The notes under the pieces: generated by a model | Database searches by the model: none | Seen by the model: only the letters and a program-made list of their open reading frames with translations | Told to the model about the DNA's origin: nothing | NCBI RefSeq assembly: GCF_017573545.1 | Contig: NZ_JAGEOK010000032.1 | Coordinates: 1-64,000, forward strand | DNA length: 64,000 nucleotides | Reading direction: 5' to 3' | DNA from: Actinomadura nitritigenes | GTDB taxonomy: Bacteria; Actinomycetota; Actinomycetes; Streptosporangiales; Streptosporangiaceae | Translations under genes and position numbers: made by a program | Shown here: one piece after another, positions 49,880 to 59,148 of the stretch | Numbering within the stretch: the stretch's first letter is position 1 | How the letters are laid out: each line of letters opens with the position of its first letter

Positions 49880-51639
49880 GAGGTCCTCTCTGTGCAGCGC
49901 CGGCGCAGGTCGTCCACGCGGACGGTGTAGCCCTGGTCGTCGAGGTGCTCCAGCAGCGGGACGGCGACGCGGCGCGTGGTGCCGAGCGCGCGGCGCGCCT
50001 CGCTGAGGGTGAACGGCGGGTCGAGCTTGGCCAGCAGCGCGGCGACCTCGGCGTCGGCGCCCGGCAGGAGCACGATCCCGTCGGCGACCTTGAGCAGCGC
50101 GCCGGCCGCGGCGGCGGCGGCGATCAGCTTCGGGGTGAGGCCGAGTTCGGCGAGCCGGCCCGCGTCGGGGGCGTTGAACGGGGCGCCGGCCAGGTCGCGG
50201 CGGACGGCGTCGACGGCCCGGCGGACATGGGGCGGCAGTTCGGGGGCGGTGGCGGTGCCGTAGAGCCGGCCGTCCCGGCGGTGCAGGCCGGTGGCGAGCG
50301 CTTCGACGAGGGCGCGGTCGGGCAGGCCGAGCGCGCGGCGGGCGGCCTCCGCGGGCAGGCCGGGGTCGGTCGGGTGCGTCCTGGCGTGCTCTTCGACGGC
50401 GTCGCGCAGGCGGCGGCGCAGGCCGTCCCAGTGGCCGGGGTCGGCGAGCCAGTCCCCCGCGACGGGTTCGGACGGCGGCGGCACCCCCATCGCGATCAGG
50501 TCGGCGCGGCGGGCGAGGCCGCGGCGGCGCAGCTCGGCGGCGCCGTCGGGGCGCGGCCCCATGGCGGCCAGCTCGCGGGCCCGCGCGGCGGCGGCGCCGC
50601 GCCGGGTGAACGGCTCGGGCCGCACGTCGAGCACCGCGACCCCGGCCGGGACGCGGTGCCGGCCGGGGTCGCGCAGCAGGGCGGCGTCTCCGGCGCGCAG
50701 CGGCAGGGGCCGCTGCAGCGCGAGCCGCGCGGTGTCCTCGCCGAGGGCGCGGACGTGCACCGGGACCGCCGCGGAGCCGGCGTGCAGGACGAGCCGCCGC
50801 GGCAGGTCGCGCGCGGGGTCGCCGTGCAGCCGGACGTCGACGAGTTCGGTGGGGAGCCACCGTCCGGGGGTGAGCAGCGCGTCGCCGCGGCGGAGCGCGC
50901 CGGCGCCGCCGTGCAGGTTGACGGCGACGCGGGCGACGGCGCCGACCTCGTCGTACTGCCGCTTGAGGCTCTGCAGGCCGCGGACCCGGACGGTCTCGCC
51001 GCCGGCCTCGAGCCGGTCGCCGACGCGGAGGGTGCCGGCGCCGAGCGTGCCGGTCACGACGGTGCCGCGGCCCTGGACGGTGAAGACCCGGTCGATCCAC
51101 AGCCGGACGTCGGCGGTCCGGTCGGGCTCGGGCAGCGCGGCGGCGAGGTCGCCCAGCGCGGCGCGCAGGGCGTCCAGGCCCTGCCCGGTGGCGCCGCTGA
51201 CCTCGACCGCGGCGACCTCGCCGAGGGAGGTGGCGGCGATCCGCTCCAGCGCGTCGTCGCGGACGCGCGCGGCGGTCGCGGCGTCGGTGAGGTCGCGGCG
51301 GGTGACGGCGAGCAGGCCGTGCCGGACGCCGAGCGCGCCGAGCACCGCGAGGTGCTCCTGCGACTGCCGCTGCCAGCCCTGGTCGGCGGCGACGACGACC
51401 ATCGCGGCGGGGACGGGCCCGACGCCGGCGAGCATGGTCGCGACGAACCGCTCGTGGCCGGGGACGTCGACGAAGGCGACGGGCTCGCCGCCGGGAAGGT
51501 CGGTCCAGGCGAAGCCCAGCTCGATGGTGAGGCCGCGGCGCCGCTCCTCCTCCAGCCGGTCGGGCTCCATCCCGGTCAGCGCGCGGACGAGCGTGGACTT
51601 CCCGTGGTCGACGTGGCCCGCGGTCGCGACGACGTGCAT
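49876..51639 (-). CDS. selB: Selenocysteine-specific elongation factor SelB
   Basis: The 587-residue protein starts with the EF-Tu-like GTPase: G1 AGHVDHGKST, G3 VDVPGH and VTRRD in the G4 place. Beta-barrel domains follow, then a C-terminal region of winged helices (about 400-587) that binds SECIS hairpins. It delivers Sec-tRNA to the TGA. ATG 51639 is used; a GTG two codons upstream would overlap the selA stop (GTGA). It overlaps selD by 4 bases. Confidence 0.95.
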   Translation of the reverse strand: MHVVATAGHVDHGKSTLVRALTGMEPDRLEEERRRGLTIELGFAWTDLPGGEPVAFVDVPGHERFVATMLAGVGPVPAAMVVVAADQGWQRQSQEHLAVLGALGVRHGLLAVTRRDLTDAATAARVRDDALERIAATSLGEVAAVEVSGATGQGLDALRAALGDLAAALPEPDRTADVRLWIDRVFTVQGRGTVVTGTLGAGTLRVGDRLEAGGETVRVRGLQSLKRQYDEVGAVARVAVNLHGGAGALRRGDALLTPGRWLPTELVDVRLHGDPARDLPRRLVLHAGSAAVPVHVRALGEDTARLALQRPLPLRAGDAALLRDPGRHRVPAGVAVLDVRPEPFTRRGAAAARARELAAMGPRPDGAAELRRRGLARRADLIAMGVPPPSEPVAGDWLADPGHWDGLRRRLRDAVEEHARTHPTDPGLPAEAARRALGLPDRALVEALATGLHRRDGRLYGTATAPELPPHVRRAVDAVRRDLAGAPFNAPDAGRLAELGLTPKLIAAAAAAGALLKVADGIVLLPGADAEVAALLAKLDPPFTLSEARRALGTTRRVAVPLLEHLDDQGYTVRVDDLRRRCTERTS

Positions 51640-51641
51640 GC

Positions 51642-52979
51642 TCACCGCCCTTCCGCCGCGGAGACCACCGCGCGGGCGACGGCGTCGTCCTGGCCGGGCG
51701 GGACGGCGCGCAGGTCGAGCAGGCAGCGGCCGTCCTCGACGCGCCCCATCACCGCGGGCGAGCCCCGCCGCAGCCGCGCGGCGTACGGTTCGGGCAGCGC
51801 GACCGCCGCGCTCGGCAGGACGACGCCCGGCGCGCCGCCGCCGCCCACGGCGGCCTCGCTGTCGACGGACGCCGCGTCGACGCCCGCCTCGCGCAGCCGG
51901 GCGGCGAGCCGCCGCGCGCGTTCGCGCAGCGACGCCGGGTCGGCGTGCAGCGCCTCGTCGGTGGGGGTGCGGGGACCGCGGACGGTGGCCTCCAGCGCGG
52001 CGAGCGTCAGCTTGTCGACGCGCAGCGCGCGCGCCAGCGGATGACGCGACAGCCGCCGCACGTACTCCTCCTTGCCCAGGACGAGCCCGCACTGCGGGCC
52101 GCCGAGCAGCTTGTCGCCGCTCGCGGTGACGAGGTCGGCGCCCGCCTTCAGCCAGGTGGCCGCGTCGGGCTCGTCCGGCAGCAGCGGCTCGGGTTCGAGC
52201 AGGCCGGAGCCGATGTCGGCGACGACCGGGACGCCGAGCCCGGTCAGCTCCGCGACGTCCGCCGAACGTGTGAAGCCGGTGACGCGGAAGTTGGACGGGT
52301 GCACCTTGAGGATGAAGCCGGTGCCGGGGCCGACGGCCGCCGCGTAGTCGTCCGGCGAGGTGCGGTTGGTGGTGCCGACCTCCCGCAGCCGGGCGCCGGT
52401 GGCGGCGAGCAGCTCCGGGATGCGGAAGCCGTCGCCGATCTCCACCATCTCGCCGCGGCTGACGATGATCTCGCGGTCGCCGGCGAGCGCCGTCGCGGCC
52501 AGCACCAGCGCCGCCGCGCCGTTGTTGACCACGTGCGCCGCCTCGGCGGCCGGGACGGCGTCCAGCAGCGCGGCCAGCGCGGACCGGCCGCGCCGCGCCC
52601 GGGCGCCGGTCGCGAGGTCGAGCTCCACGTCGGTCGCGCCGGACGCCACGAGCATCGCCTCGCGCGCGGCGTCCGACAGGAGGGCGCGCCCGAGGTTGGT
52701 GTGCAGCAGCACGCCGGTCGCGTTGACCACGGGCCGCAGCCCGGCCGCGGTGACCGGCAGCGCGCCGGCCGCCGCGTCCGCGACCGCGCCGGCCGGGATC
52801 TCACCGGCCCGCGCGCGGCGCTGCGCCGCGACCACCGCCGCCTTCACCACGCCGCGGCCGAGGCGCGCCGCCGCCTCGGCGAGCCGGGGATCGGCGAGCA
52901 CCGCGTCCGTGCGGGGGATGCGCCGCCGCCCGTCCCGCTCGCCGGCGGGCGCCGGAACCGGCGCGGGTCCACGATCCAT
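51642..52979 (-). CDS. selA: Selenocysteine synthase SelA
   Basis: The 445-residue PLP enzyme converts seryl-tRNA-Sec to selenocysteinyl-tRNA-Sec using selenophosphate. The PLP lysine is in TASGDKLLGGPQ, and the cofactor region includes INVNATGVLLHTNLGRA-like GVLLHTNLGRALLS and VVNNGAAALVLAATALA. Its length is normal. The ATG at 52979 is chosen because it starts the conserved N-terminal domain. It leads the selA-selB-selD operon; no tRNA-Sec gene adjoins it. Confidence 0.95.
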   Translation of the reverse strand: MDRGPAPVPAPAGERDGRRRIPRTDAVLADPRLAEAAARLGRGVVKAAVVAAQRRARAGEIPAGAVADAAAGALPVTAAGLRPVVNATGVLLHTNLGRALLSDAAREAMLVASGATDVELDLATGARARRGRSALAALLDAVPAAEAAHVVNNGAAALVLAATALAGDREIIVSRGEMVEIGDGFRIPELLAATGARLREVGTTNRTSPDDYAAAVGPGTGFILKVHPSNFRVTGFTRSADVAELTGLGVPVVADIGSGLLEPEPLLPDEPDAATWLKAGADLVTASGDKLLGGPQCGLVLGKEEYVRRLSRHPLARALRVDKLTLAALEATVRGPRTPTDEALHADPASLRERARRLAARLREAGVDAASVDSEAAVGGGGAPGVVLPSAAVALPEPYAARLRRGSPAVMGRVEDGRCLLDLRAVPPGQDDAVARAVVSAAEGR

Positions 52980-53126
52980 GCGGCGACCTCCGTTGCGGGC
53001 GGCGCCGCAGGAGATCGGGTGCGGCGCACGAGACCAGCAGTTACCCCTCAGGGGCGCACGCCAAACGACTCCGCGCGGGTCTGCGGCCCCCGCCCGCCGG
53101 GGTTGCGCCGTCCTGCGAGGCTTGTT

Positions 53127-53143
53127 ATGCATGAGTCATGCAT
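53127..53143. promoter_or_regulatory. Perfect 17-bp palindrome spanning the MarR start codon
   Basis: ATGCATGA-G-TCATGCAT overlaps the ATG at 53138. A MarR dimer bound here would block initiation, so autorepression is likely. There is no ribosome binding site before the ATG, which suggests a leaderless message starting inside the operator. Confidence 0.65.
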
Positions 53144-53707
53144 GACCGACTCGCGAACCTGCTCGGCGCCGCCTCGCTGGCGGTCACCGACCTCGCCCTC
53201 GCCGGCGCGACCCGGGCCGCCGGGGTGAGCGCCAGCGGCGCGGGGGCGCTCGTCGTGCTCGCGCACGCGCCCGGTCTCGGCGTCACCGAGCTGGGGCGGC
53301 GCGTCGGGCTCACGCAGTCCGCCGCCGCCCGCATGCTGGACGGCCTGGAGGCCGCGGGGCTCGCCCGGCGGGAGCGCGGTCCGGGACGCGGCGTCCAGGT
53401 GCGGCTGACTCCGGCCGGCGAGGAGGCGGTGGGCGCCATGCTCGCCGCGCGCGGCGCGCCGCTCGCCGCCGCGCTGGCCGGCCTCGACGCGAGCGAGCGC
53501 GACCTGCTGGGCGCCCTGCTCGGCAAGCTCCTGGCCCGCCTCTACACCGAGATCGGCGACGCGGACGTCATGTGCCGCCTGTGCGACCGCGGATGCTGCA
53601 CCGACGGGGCCGCCTGTCCCGTGGGGCAGGCCGAACGGGACGCGCTCGCCGAGCGGGACGCCCGTGCGAGACGGAACGGCGAGGGGAGCGCGCCGGGCGC
53701 GTCGTGA
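53138..53707 (+). CDS. MarR-family regulator with Cys-rich C-terminus
   Basis: The 189-residue protein has a MarR winged helix (GVTELGRRVGLTQSAAARML, then RRERGPGRGVQVRLT). Its tail carries Cys146, Cys149, Cys153, Cys154 and Cys160 in CRLCDRGCCTD and ACPVG, a cluster that could bind zinc or sense thiol-reactive or metal stress. It overlaps the EamA transporter start by 4 bases (GTGA). The palindrome at its start suggests autoregulation of the pair. This MarR/EamA arrangement is common in actinomycetes. Confidence 0.8.
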   Translation: MHDRLANLLGAASLAVTDLALAGATRAAGVSASGAGALVVLAHAPGLGVTELGRRVGLTQSAAARMLDGLEAAGLARRERGPGRGVQVRLTPAGEEAVGAMLAARGAPLAAALAGLDASERDLLGALLGKLLARLYTEIGDADVMCRLCDRGCCTDGAACPVGQAERDALAERDARARRNGEGSAPGAS

Positions 53708-54564
53708 CGGGCGCGCTCCTCGCCCTCGCGGCGGCGCTCTGCTACGGCGTCGCCGACGTCGCGGGCGGGCTGCTGTCGCGGCGGGCGGACTTCCGCACGG
53801 TCGCGTTCCTCGGGCAGGCCGGCGGCCTGGCCTGCGCGGTCGCCTTCTCCCTTTTCGTTCCCGTGCGGGAATTCGCGTGGCCCGCCGTCGCGTGGGGCGC
53901 GCCGTCCGGAATCGGGACCGGAATCGCCATGGTGTTCCTTTACCGGGGCATCGGTAGCGGGACGATGAGCGTGGTCGTCCCCGTGAGCGCCGTCGGCGGC
54001 GTCGCCCTTCCGATCCTGGTGGGCGTGGCGTTTCTCGGAGACCGGCCGTCGGCCATGGCATGGGCGGGGATCGCGGTGGTCCTGCCCGCCCTATGGCTGG
54101 TGTCCCGGTCCCGGACGGACGAACGCGACCGGGTGCGGTCGGCGGTCGTCAACGGGCTCGTGGCGAGCGTCGGCATCGGCGTCCAGTACCTGGCCCTGGC
54201 ACAGGCCGGTGGCGATGCGGGCCTGTGGCCGGTTGCGGTCGGGCGCGTGACGGCCCTTCTGACGATCGCGCCGATGCTCGTGCGCCCGCGCGCCGGAGAG
54301 TCGCGGGCGCCGCTGCTTCCCGGCGCGCGGGCCACGGCGTGGGCGGTCGCGACGGGCACCGTCGCGGCGGCGGCGCTCGCGTTCTACCTGCTCGCCACCG
54401 GGCGCCAGCTCGTGGTGATCGCGGTGGTCCTGTCGTCGCTGTATCCGGTGGTGCCGGTGCTGTGGGGCGTCACCGCGCTGCGCGAACGGCTGTCGGGCGG
54501 GCAGGTCGCCGGGCTGGCCGCCGCCGGCGCGGCCGTTCTGCTCCTCACGCTGCCGCCCCTGTAG
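53704..54564 (+). CDS. EamA-family (DMT) transporter
   Basis: The 286-residue membrane protein has ten predicted helices in two EamA repeats (about residues 2-135 and 150-286). It would export a small metabolite or amino acid-like compound across the membrane. The GTG start overlaps the MarR stop, so the Cys-rich regulator most likely controls it. The substrate is unknown. Confidence 0.85.
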   Translation: MTGALLALAAALCYGVADVAGGLLSRRADFRTVAFLGQAGGLACAVAFSLFVPVREFAWPAVAWGAPSGIGTGIAMVFLYRGIGSGTMSVVVPVSAVGGVALPILVGVAFLGDRPSAMAWAGIAVVLPALWLVSRSRTDERDRVRSAVVNGLVASVGIGVQYLALAQAGGDAGLWPVAVGRVTALLTIAPMLVRPRAGESRAPLLPGARATAWAVATGTVAAAALAFYLLATGRQLVVIAVVLSSLYPVVPVLWGVTALRERLSGGQVAGLAAAGAAVLLLTLPPL

Positions 54565-54836
54565 CCGGCGGCGCCCGGCGGGGAATCGGATGAAGATCCG
54601 GCGTCGGGAGCGCTACCGGCTGTAATCTTCCAGCGCCCCTTTCCATGAAAGGTGACAAAACACTACGGCGTTTCTTGTGCTCTCCTGCCCGGAAACCGAT
54701 GGCCTTCTTATTCCGCTGCGCGAAATCAATCCGTCCCGTACCAAGCGCGGGCCCGGGTTGTCACTCCGGTGAGTGTCGCGGGAAACGCGGGATATCTAGC
54801 CTGGCGGCCCGGGTGTCCGCTCACGGAGGTGACACT

Positions 54837-56177
54837 TTGACGGAGCTGTACGAAGGGTCGGCCGAGACCGACGATCTGTCGTCCCAGCCCTGGCGCGACG
54901 TCCCGCGCGAAGAGGCCCGGTGGATGCGGCCCCACCTGCCGGAACTGGTCGACACCATGGTCGAGGGAGTGCTGCGCAACGTCCCCGAGTACGCCCGGCC
55001 GGACGACCCCGTCTACACCGACGTGATCCGGAGCGCCGTCGCGCAGGGCATGGGCCACTTCGTGCGGATGATCGCCGACCCGGACACGCCCTGGCAGGAG
55101 GTCCACCAGGTCTTCTTCGACATCGGCTACGGCGAGGCCGTCGAGGGGCGCAGCCTGGAGCACCTGCAGAACGCGCTGCGCATCGCGTCCCGGACGGCCT
55201 GGCGGTACCTGTCGCGGGAGGCCGAGCGGCTGAAGAAGCCGCGCGAGCTGGCGATCGCGCTGACCGAGGTGAACTTCGCCTACCTGGACCTGCTCGCCTC
55301 CGCCGCCGCGCAGGGGTACGCGCGGGCGCGGGAGAAGGCGGCCGGGGAACGGGAGCAGCGGCGCGGCCGGCTGCTCAGCCTGCTGCTGTCGCATCCGCCG
55401 GCCCCCCGCGACATCGTCGTGGAGCAGGCCGGGCTCGCGGGCTGGACGCTGCCGGAGCGGATCGCCGTCATCGTGCTCGACCCGCGCCCCGGCAGCGGCG
55501 GCGAGGGGCCCGCCGGGCTGCCGCCGTTCCTGCTCGGCGGCGTCGACCGGGGCCGCCCCTGCCTGGTGATGCCCGACCCCGACCGGCCCGGCGGCGCCGA
55601 CCGGCTCACCGCCACCGTCGCCGGATGGACGGGCGCGATCGGCCCGTCGGTGCCGCTGGAGGAGGCCGGGGTGTCCCTGCACTGGGCGCACCGGACGCTC
55701 GACCTGATGGCCGCCGGACGGCTCGGCGGCGCCGCGAACCCCGCCGGAGAGCAGGACCCGCCCTCCGGGAGAGCCCCCGGGCAGGACGGGCCCGGCGGCC
55801 GGACGCGGCGGAGCGGCGCCCCCGCCGGACGGCTCGTCCGCGCGGACCGGCACCTGCCCGAGCTGCTCCTCCAGGAGGGCTGGACGCTGGCGGAGGCGAC
55901 GGCGCGGCGCCGGCTCGCGCCGCTCACCGAGCTCGGCCCGCACCGCGGCGGGCGGCTCGCGTCGACCCTGCTCGAATGCCTCAAGCACGGTTTCAACGCC
56001 ACCGACGCCGCCGAGGCGCTGTGCGTGCACCCGCAGACCGTCCGGTACCGGCTCGCGCAGCTCCACGACCTGTTCGACTACGACATCGAGGACCCGGCGC
56101 TGCGGCTGGAGCTGATGCTGCTGCTCCCCGTCTGGCTGCGCGACGCCGGCGACGGCACCGGCGACGGCGAGCGGTGA
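54837..56177 (+). CDS. PucR/CdaR-type helix-turn-helix regulator
   Basis: The 446-residue protein has a helical N-terminal RsbR/PucR-like sensor region, a GGDEF-like central domain and a C-terminal HTH_30 with LKHGFNATDAAEALCVHPQT followed by VRYRLAQL. A stretch of Gly/Pro/Arg linker at about 300-340 is long and low in complexity. A TTG start at 54837 has GGAGGTG six bases upstream. The 272-bp gap before it, which I see no gene in, should hold its promoter. Its targets are unknown. Confidence 0.8.
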   Translation: MTELYEGSAETDDLSSQPWRDVPREEARWMRPHLPELVDTMVEGVLRNVPEYARPDDPVYTDVIRSAVAQGMGHFVRMIADPDTPWQEVHQVFFDIGYGEAVEGRSLEHLQNALRIASRTAWRYLSREAERLKKPRELAIALTEVNFAYLDLLASAAAQGYARAREKAAGEREQRRGRLLSLLLSHPPAPRDIVVEQAGLAGWTLPERIAVIVLDPRPGSGGEGPAGLPPFLLGGVDRGRPCLVMPDPDRPGGADRLTATVAGWTGAIGPSVPLEEAGVSLHWAHRTLDLMAAGRLGGAANPAGEQDPPSGRAPGQDGPGGRTRRSGAPAGRLVRADRHLPELLLQEGWTLAEATARRRLAPLTELGPHRGGRLASTLLECLKHGFNATDAAEALCVHPQTVRYRLAQLHDLFDYDIEDPALRLELMLLLPVWLRDAGDGTGDGER

Positions 56178-56196
56178 CGGGGAGCGGCGACGGCGG

Positions 56197-58008
56197 CTAC
56201 CCCTCCCGGGCGGGCAGGGTCACGTACGGCAGCGTGCGGTCGAGGTAGGCCCGCCGGCACGCCGACCGGGCGATCTTCCCGCTGCTGGTGCGCGGGATGC
56301 CGCCCGGCTCGATCAGCACGAAGTCGTGGACGCGCAGGTCGTGCTGCTGCTTCACGGCGGTCCGCACGGCCCGCGCGACCTCGTCGACGTCCAGCAGCGC
56401 GACCGGCACCCGCCGGTTCCGCTCGGCGACCACGACCAGGCCCTCGGTGTCGCCGGTGTCCACCGCCACCGCGGCGGTGTACTCGCGGCGGATGCCCTTG
56501 TGCGCGTTGGACACGGTGAACTCGATGTCCTGCGGGTAGTGGTTGCGGCCGTCGACGATGACCAGGTCCTTGATCCGGCCGGTGACGAACAGCTCGCCGC
56601 CGTGGACGACGCCGAGGTCGCCGGTGCGCAGCCACGGCCCGCGCGGCAGGCCCCCGGTGTCCCCGTGCTCCTCCTGGGGGGACGACCCCCCAGACCCCCC
56701 GGAACCGCCTTTGAGCTCGGCCTGGAAGGTCTCCTTCGTCGCCTCCGGACGCCCCCAGTAGCCGGCCGCGACGTTCGGGCCGTGCACCCAGATCTCGCCG
56801 ACCGAGCCGTCCGGCTTCCGCACGCCCGTCTCCGCGTCCACGATGATCGTGTGCTGGCCGAAGGACGTGCCGCACGCGATCAGCTGGATCGCGCCGGGCG
56901 CGTCCGGGGCGCAGGGCTCGGCGGTGCCGCGGCGCAGCGCCTCGTGGTCGAACGCGGCGCGGGTCGGCTCGCGGAACCGCGACGACGCCGACACGTAGAC
57001 GGTCGCCTCGGCCAGGCCGTACGCGCACACCTGCGCCTCGGGCCTCAGCCCGCAGTCCTTGAACGCCTCGTAGAACCCGGTGAGGGTGCTCTCCCGGATC
57101 GGCTCGGCGCCGTTCATGAAGACCTGCACGCCGCTGAGGTCGAGTCTCGCCTTCTCCTCCTCGGTGACCTGCGCGGTCAGGTACTCGTAGGCGAAGTTCG
57201 GGCCGCCGGTGAAGGCGTGCTTCTGCCGGCTGAGCAGCTCCAGCCACCGGACGGGCCGCATGACGAACGCGACCGGGTCCATGATCACGCCGGGGTTGCC
57301 GTAGACCAGCGGCAGCGCGACCGTCGTGACCAGGCCCATGTCGTGGAAGACCGGCAGCCAGTTCACCCCGGACGACTCGCGCGGGATCCCCTCGAACGTG
57401 CGCCACAGCTGCTCGGCGTTGGTCGCGAAGTTCCCGTGCGTGATGATCACGCCCGCCGGGGTGCGGGTGGACCCGGACGTGTACTGCAGGTAGGCGACGT
57501 CGTCGGGGTCGATCGGCTCGGGCGTCCAGTCGAGCGCGGCGTCCACCTCGTCCGCCACGATGATCTCGGCGGGCTCGCGGACGCCATCGCCGGCGAGGAA
57601 CGTGCGGACGGCGGGCAGCGACGCGCTCGTGGTGATGACGACGTCGGGCTCGGCGTCCTGGTAGACGGCCAGCAGCCGGTCGCCGTGGCCGGGCAGGTCC
57701 GGGGAGAACAGCGGGACGCCGATGACGCGGGCGTACATCGCGCCGAGGAACCCGGTGACGTAGTGCAGGTCCTGCGGGGCGAGCAGCGCGACGCGCCGCC
57801 CCGGCGAGGTGGCCCGGCGGATCGCGGCGGCGATCGCGCGGGCGCGCCTGTCCAGCTCGCCCCAGGTGACGTCGGTGGCGACGCCGTCCGGGTCGGTCAT
57901 GTAGTCCATGAACGTGTAGGCCCGGTCGTCGGGGAAGTCCTTGGCGAACCGGGCGAGCCGCTCGATCAGCGGGGTGCGGTCGAGCGCGGGGAGGTCGGTC
58001 ATGCTCAC
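56197..58008 (-). CDS. Fatty acyl-AMP ligase (FAAL) with in-frame GC-hairpin insert
   Basis: The 603-residue adenylating enzyme has the P-loop YTSGSTRTPAGVIITHGN, the FAAL-type insertion (RFREPTRAAFDHEALRRGT), and the C-terminal lysine in RTSSGKIARSACRR. FAALs form acyl-adenylates and pass them to carrier proteins rather than to CoA. No polyketide synthase or acyl carrier gene is in view. Near residue 438-458 a Gly/Ser-rich loop, GGSGGSGGSSPQEEHGDTGG, is encoded by a GC-rich palindrome. The GTG at 58008 follows AGGAG. It is co-oriented with a desaturase gene 26 bp upstream. Confidence 0.85.
   Translation of the reverse strand: MSMTDLPALDRTPLIERLARFAKDFPDDRAYTFMDYMTDPDGVATDVTWGELDRRARAIAAAIRRATSPGRRVALLAPQDLHYVTGFLGAMYARVIGVPLFSPDLPGHGDRLLAVYQDAEPDVVITTSASLPAVRTFLAGDGVREPAEIIVADEVDAALDWTPEPIDPDDVAYLQYTSGSTRTPAGVIITHGNFATNAEQLWRTFEGIPRESSGVNWLPVFHDMGLVTTVALPLVYGNPGVIMDPVAFVMRPVRWLELLSRQKHAFTGGPNFAYEYLTAQVTEEEKARLDLSGVQVFMNGAEPIRESTLTGFYEAFKDCGLRPEAQVCAYGLAEATVYVSASSRFREPTRAAFDHEALRRGTAEPCAPDAPGAIQLIACGTSFGQHTIIVDAETGVRKPDGSVGEIWVHGPNVAAGYWGRPEATKETFQAELKGGSGGSGGSSPQEEHGDTGGLPRGPWLRTGDLGVVHGGELFVTGRIKDLVIVDGRNHYPQDIEFTVSNAHKGIRREYTAAVAVDTGDTEGLVVVAERNRRVPVALLDVDEVARAVRTAVKQQHDLRVHDFVLIEPGGIPRTSSGKIARSACRRAYLDRTLPYVTLPAREG
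56674..56693. repeat. Perfect GC hairpin inside the acyl-AMP ligase gene
   Basis: CTGGGGGG-ACGA-CCCCCCAG is a perfect 8-bp stem with a four-base loop, in the coding region of the FAAL. It falls in frame within a low-complexity loop. Similar G/C-run palindromes recur between genes in actinomycetes. Confidence 0.7.
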
Positions 58009-58034
58009 GAAGCTCCTGGTACGGGAGGGACGAG

Positions 58035-59051
58035 TCAGGAGGAGACGGCGTCGGCGGCGGCCGGCGCCCCGGCGGGATCGCCGGCGGGTCCACCGGTGGG
58101 TCCACCGCGGCGGACGCGGCGGGTCTCGAGGCGCTCGCGGTCGGGCCAGCGGACGTCCCAGACCCAGCCGAGCCGCTCGAAGATCCAGATGACGCGGGCG
58201 CTGATGTCGATCTGCCCCTTCAGCACCCCGTGCCGGGCGCAGGTCGGGTCGGCGTGGTGGAGGTTGTGCCAGGACTCACCGAACGACGGGATGGCGAGCC
58301 ACCACACGTTGCGGGCCTTGTCGCGGGTCCGGAAGTCCTCCTTGCCGAAGACGTGGCAGATCGAGTTGATCGAGAACGTGACGTGCTCGCCGACGAACAC
58401 CCGCATCAGGCCCGCCCAGAACAGCGCGGTCACGGCGCCGTGCCAGGACCGGGTGAGCAGCGCGCCGAGGCCCATCGGGACCAGGAACGTCGACAGCACG
58501 ATCACCGCGTAGACGGGGTCGAGGGACAGGAACCGGATGTCCCGGTCCTTGAGCAGGTCGGGCGCGTACTTGCTGCGGGACGTGCGCTCCTTGCCGAACA
58601 GCCAGCCGATGTGCGCGTGGTACAGGCCCTTGGTCAGGCCCCGCACGCCCGGCCCGTACGCCCACGGGGAGTGCGGGTCGCCCTCCTGGTCGGAGTACTT
58701 GTGGTGGCGGCGGTGGTCGGCGACCCACCGGACGACCGACCCCTGCATCGCCTGCCCGCCGAGGACGGCGAGCGCGATCCGCAGCCACCGCTTGGCCTTG
58801 AAGCCGCCGTGCGTGAAGTGCCGGTGGTAGCCGACCGTGATCCCGAGGGCGTTGAGCGGATAGAGGAAGGCGAAGATCGCGATGTCCGTCCAGCCGATCC
58901 CCCAGCCCCAGAGGAAGGGGACGGCCGCCAGCAGCCCGATGATCGGCGCGGCCACGAACACCACGACCGCGATGCGCTCGGGCAGCGGCACGGTGCCGGA
59001 GATGTCGGGCTGCGGGGTTCGGCTGCGAACGTCGGCGACACCCGCTGTCAT
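58035..59051 (-). CDS. Acyl-CoA (stearoyl-type) delta-9 desaturase
   Basis: The 338-residue membrane enzyme has the three histidine boxes HRHFTH, HRRHH and HNLHH for the di-iron centre and about four hydrophobic helices. It introduces a double bond into a saturated acyl chain. The C-terminus is Gly/Pro/Ala-rich. It lies upstream of the FAAL in the same direction with 26 bp between, so the two probably form an operon that makes and activates an unsaturated fatty acid. Confidence 0.9.
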   Translation of the reverse strand: MTAGVADVRSRTPQPDISGTVPLPERIAVVVFVAAPIIGLLAAVPFLWGWGIGWTDIAIFAFLYPLNALGITVGYHRHFTHGGFKAKRWLRIALAVLGGQAMQGSVVRWVADHRRHHKYSDQEGDPHSPWAYGPGVRGLTKGLYHAHIGWLFGKERTSRSKYAPDLLKDRDIRFLSLDPVYAVIVLSTFLVPMGLGALLTRSWHGAVTALFWAGLMRVFVGEHVTFSINSICHVFGKEDFRTRDKARNVWWLAIPSFGESWHNLHHADPTCARHGVLKGQIDISARVIWIFERLGWVWDVRWPDRERLETRRVRRGGPTGGPAGDPAGAPAAADAVSS

Positions 59052-59148
59052 TGCGGACTCCTTCGAGACATGAGTGCGGAGGCCCCGGCCGCGGGTCCCG
59101 GGCGTCCGGTCGTCCCGGGCGTCCGGGCCCCGCGGGCGGGGCGGCGGT

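Noticed and set aside
52980-53126. tRNA-Sec gene beside selA
   Set aside because: No CTTCAAA-type anticodon loop, long variable arm or matching acceptor stem could be found in this gap on either strand.
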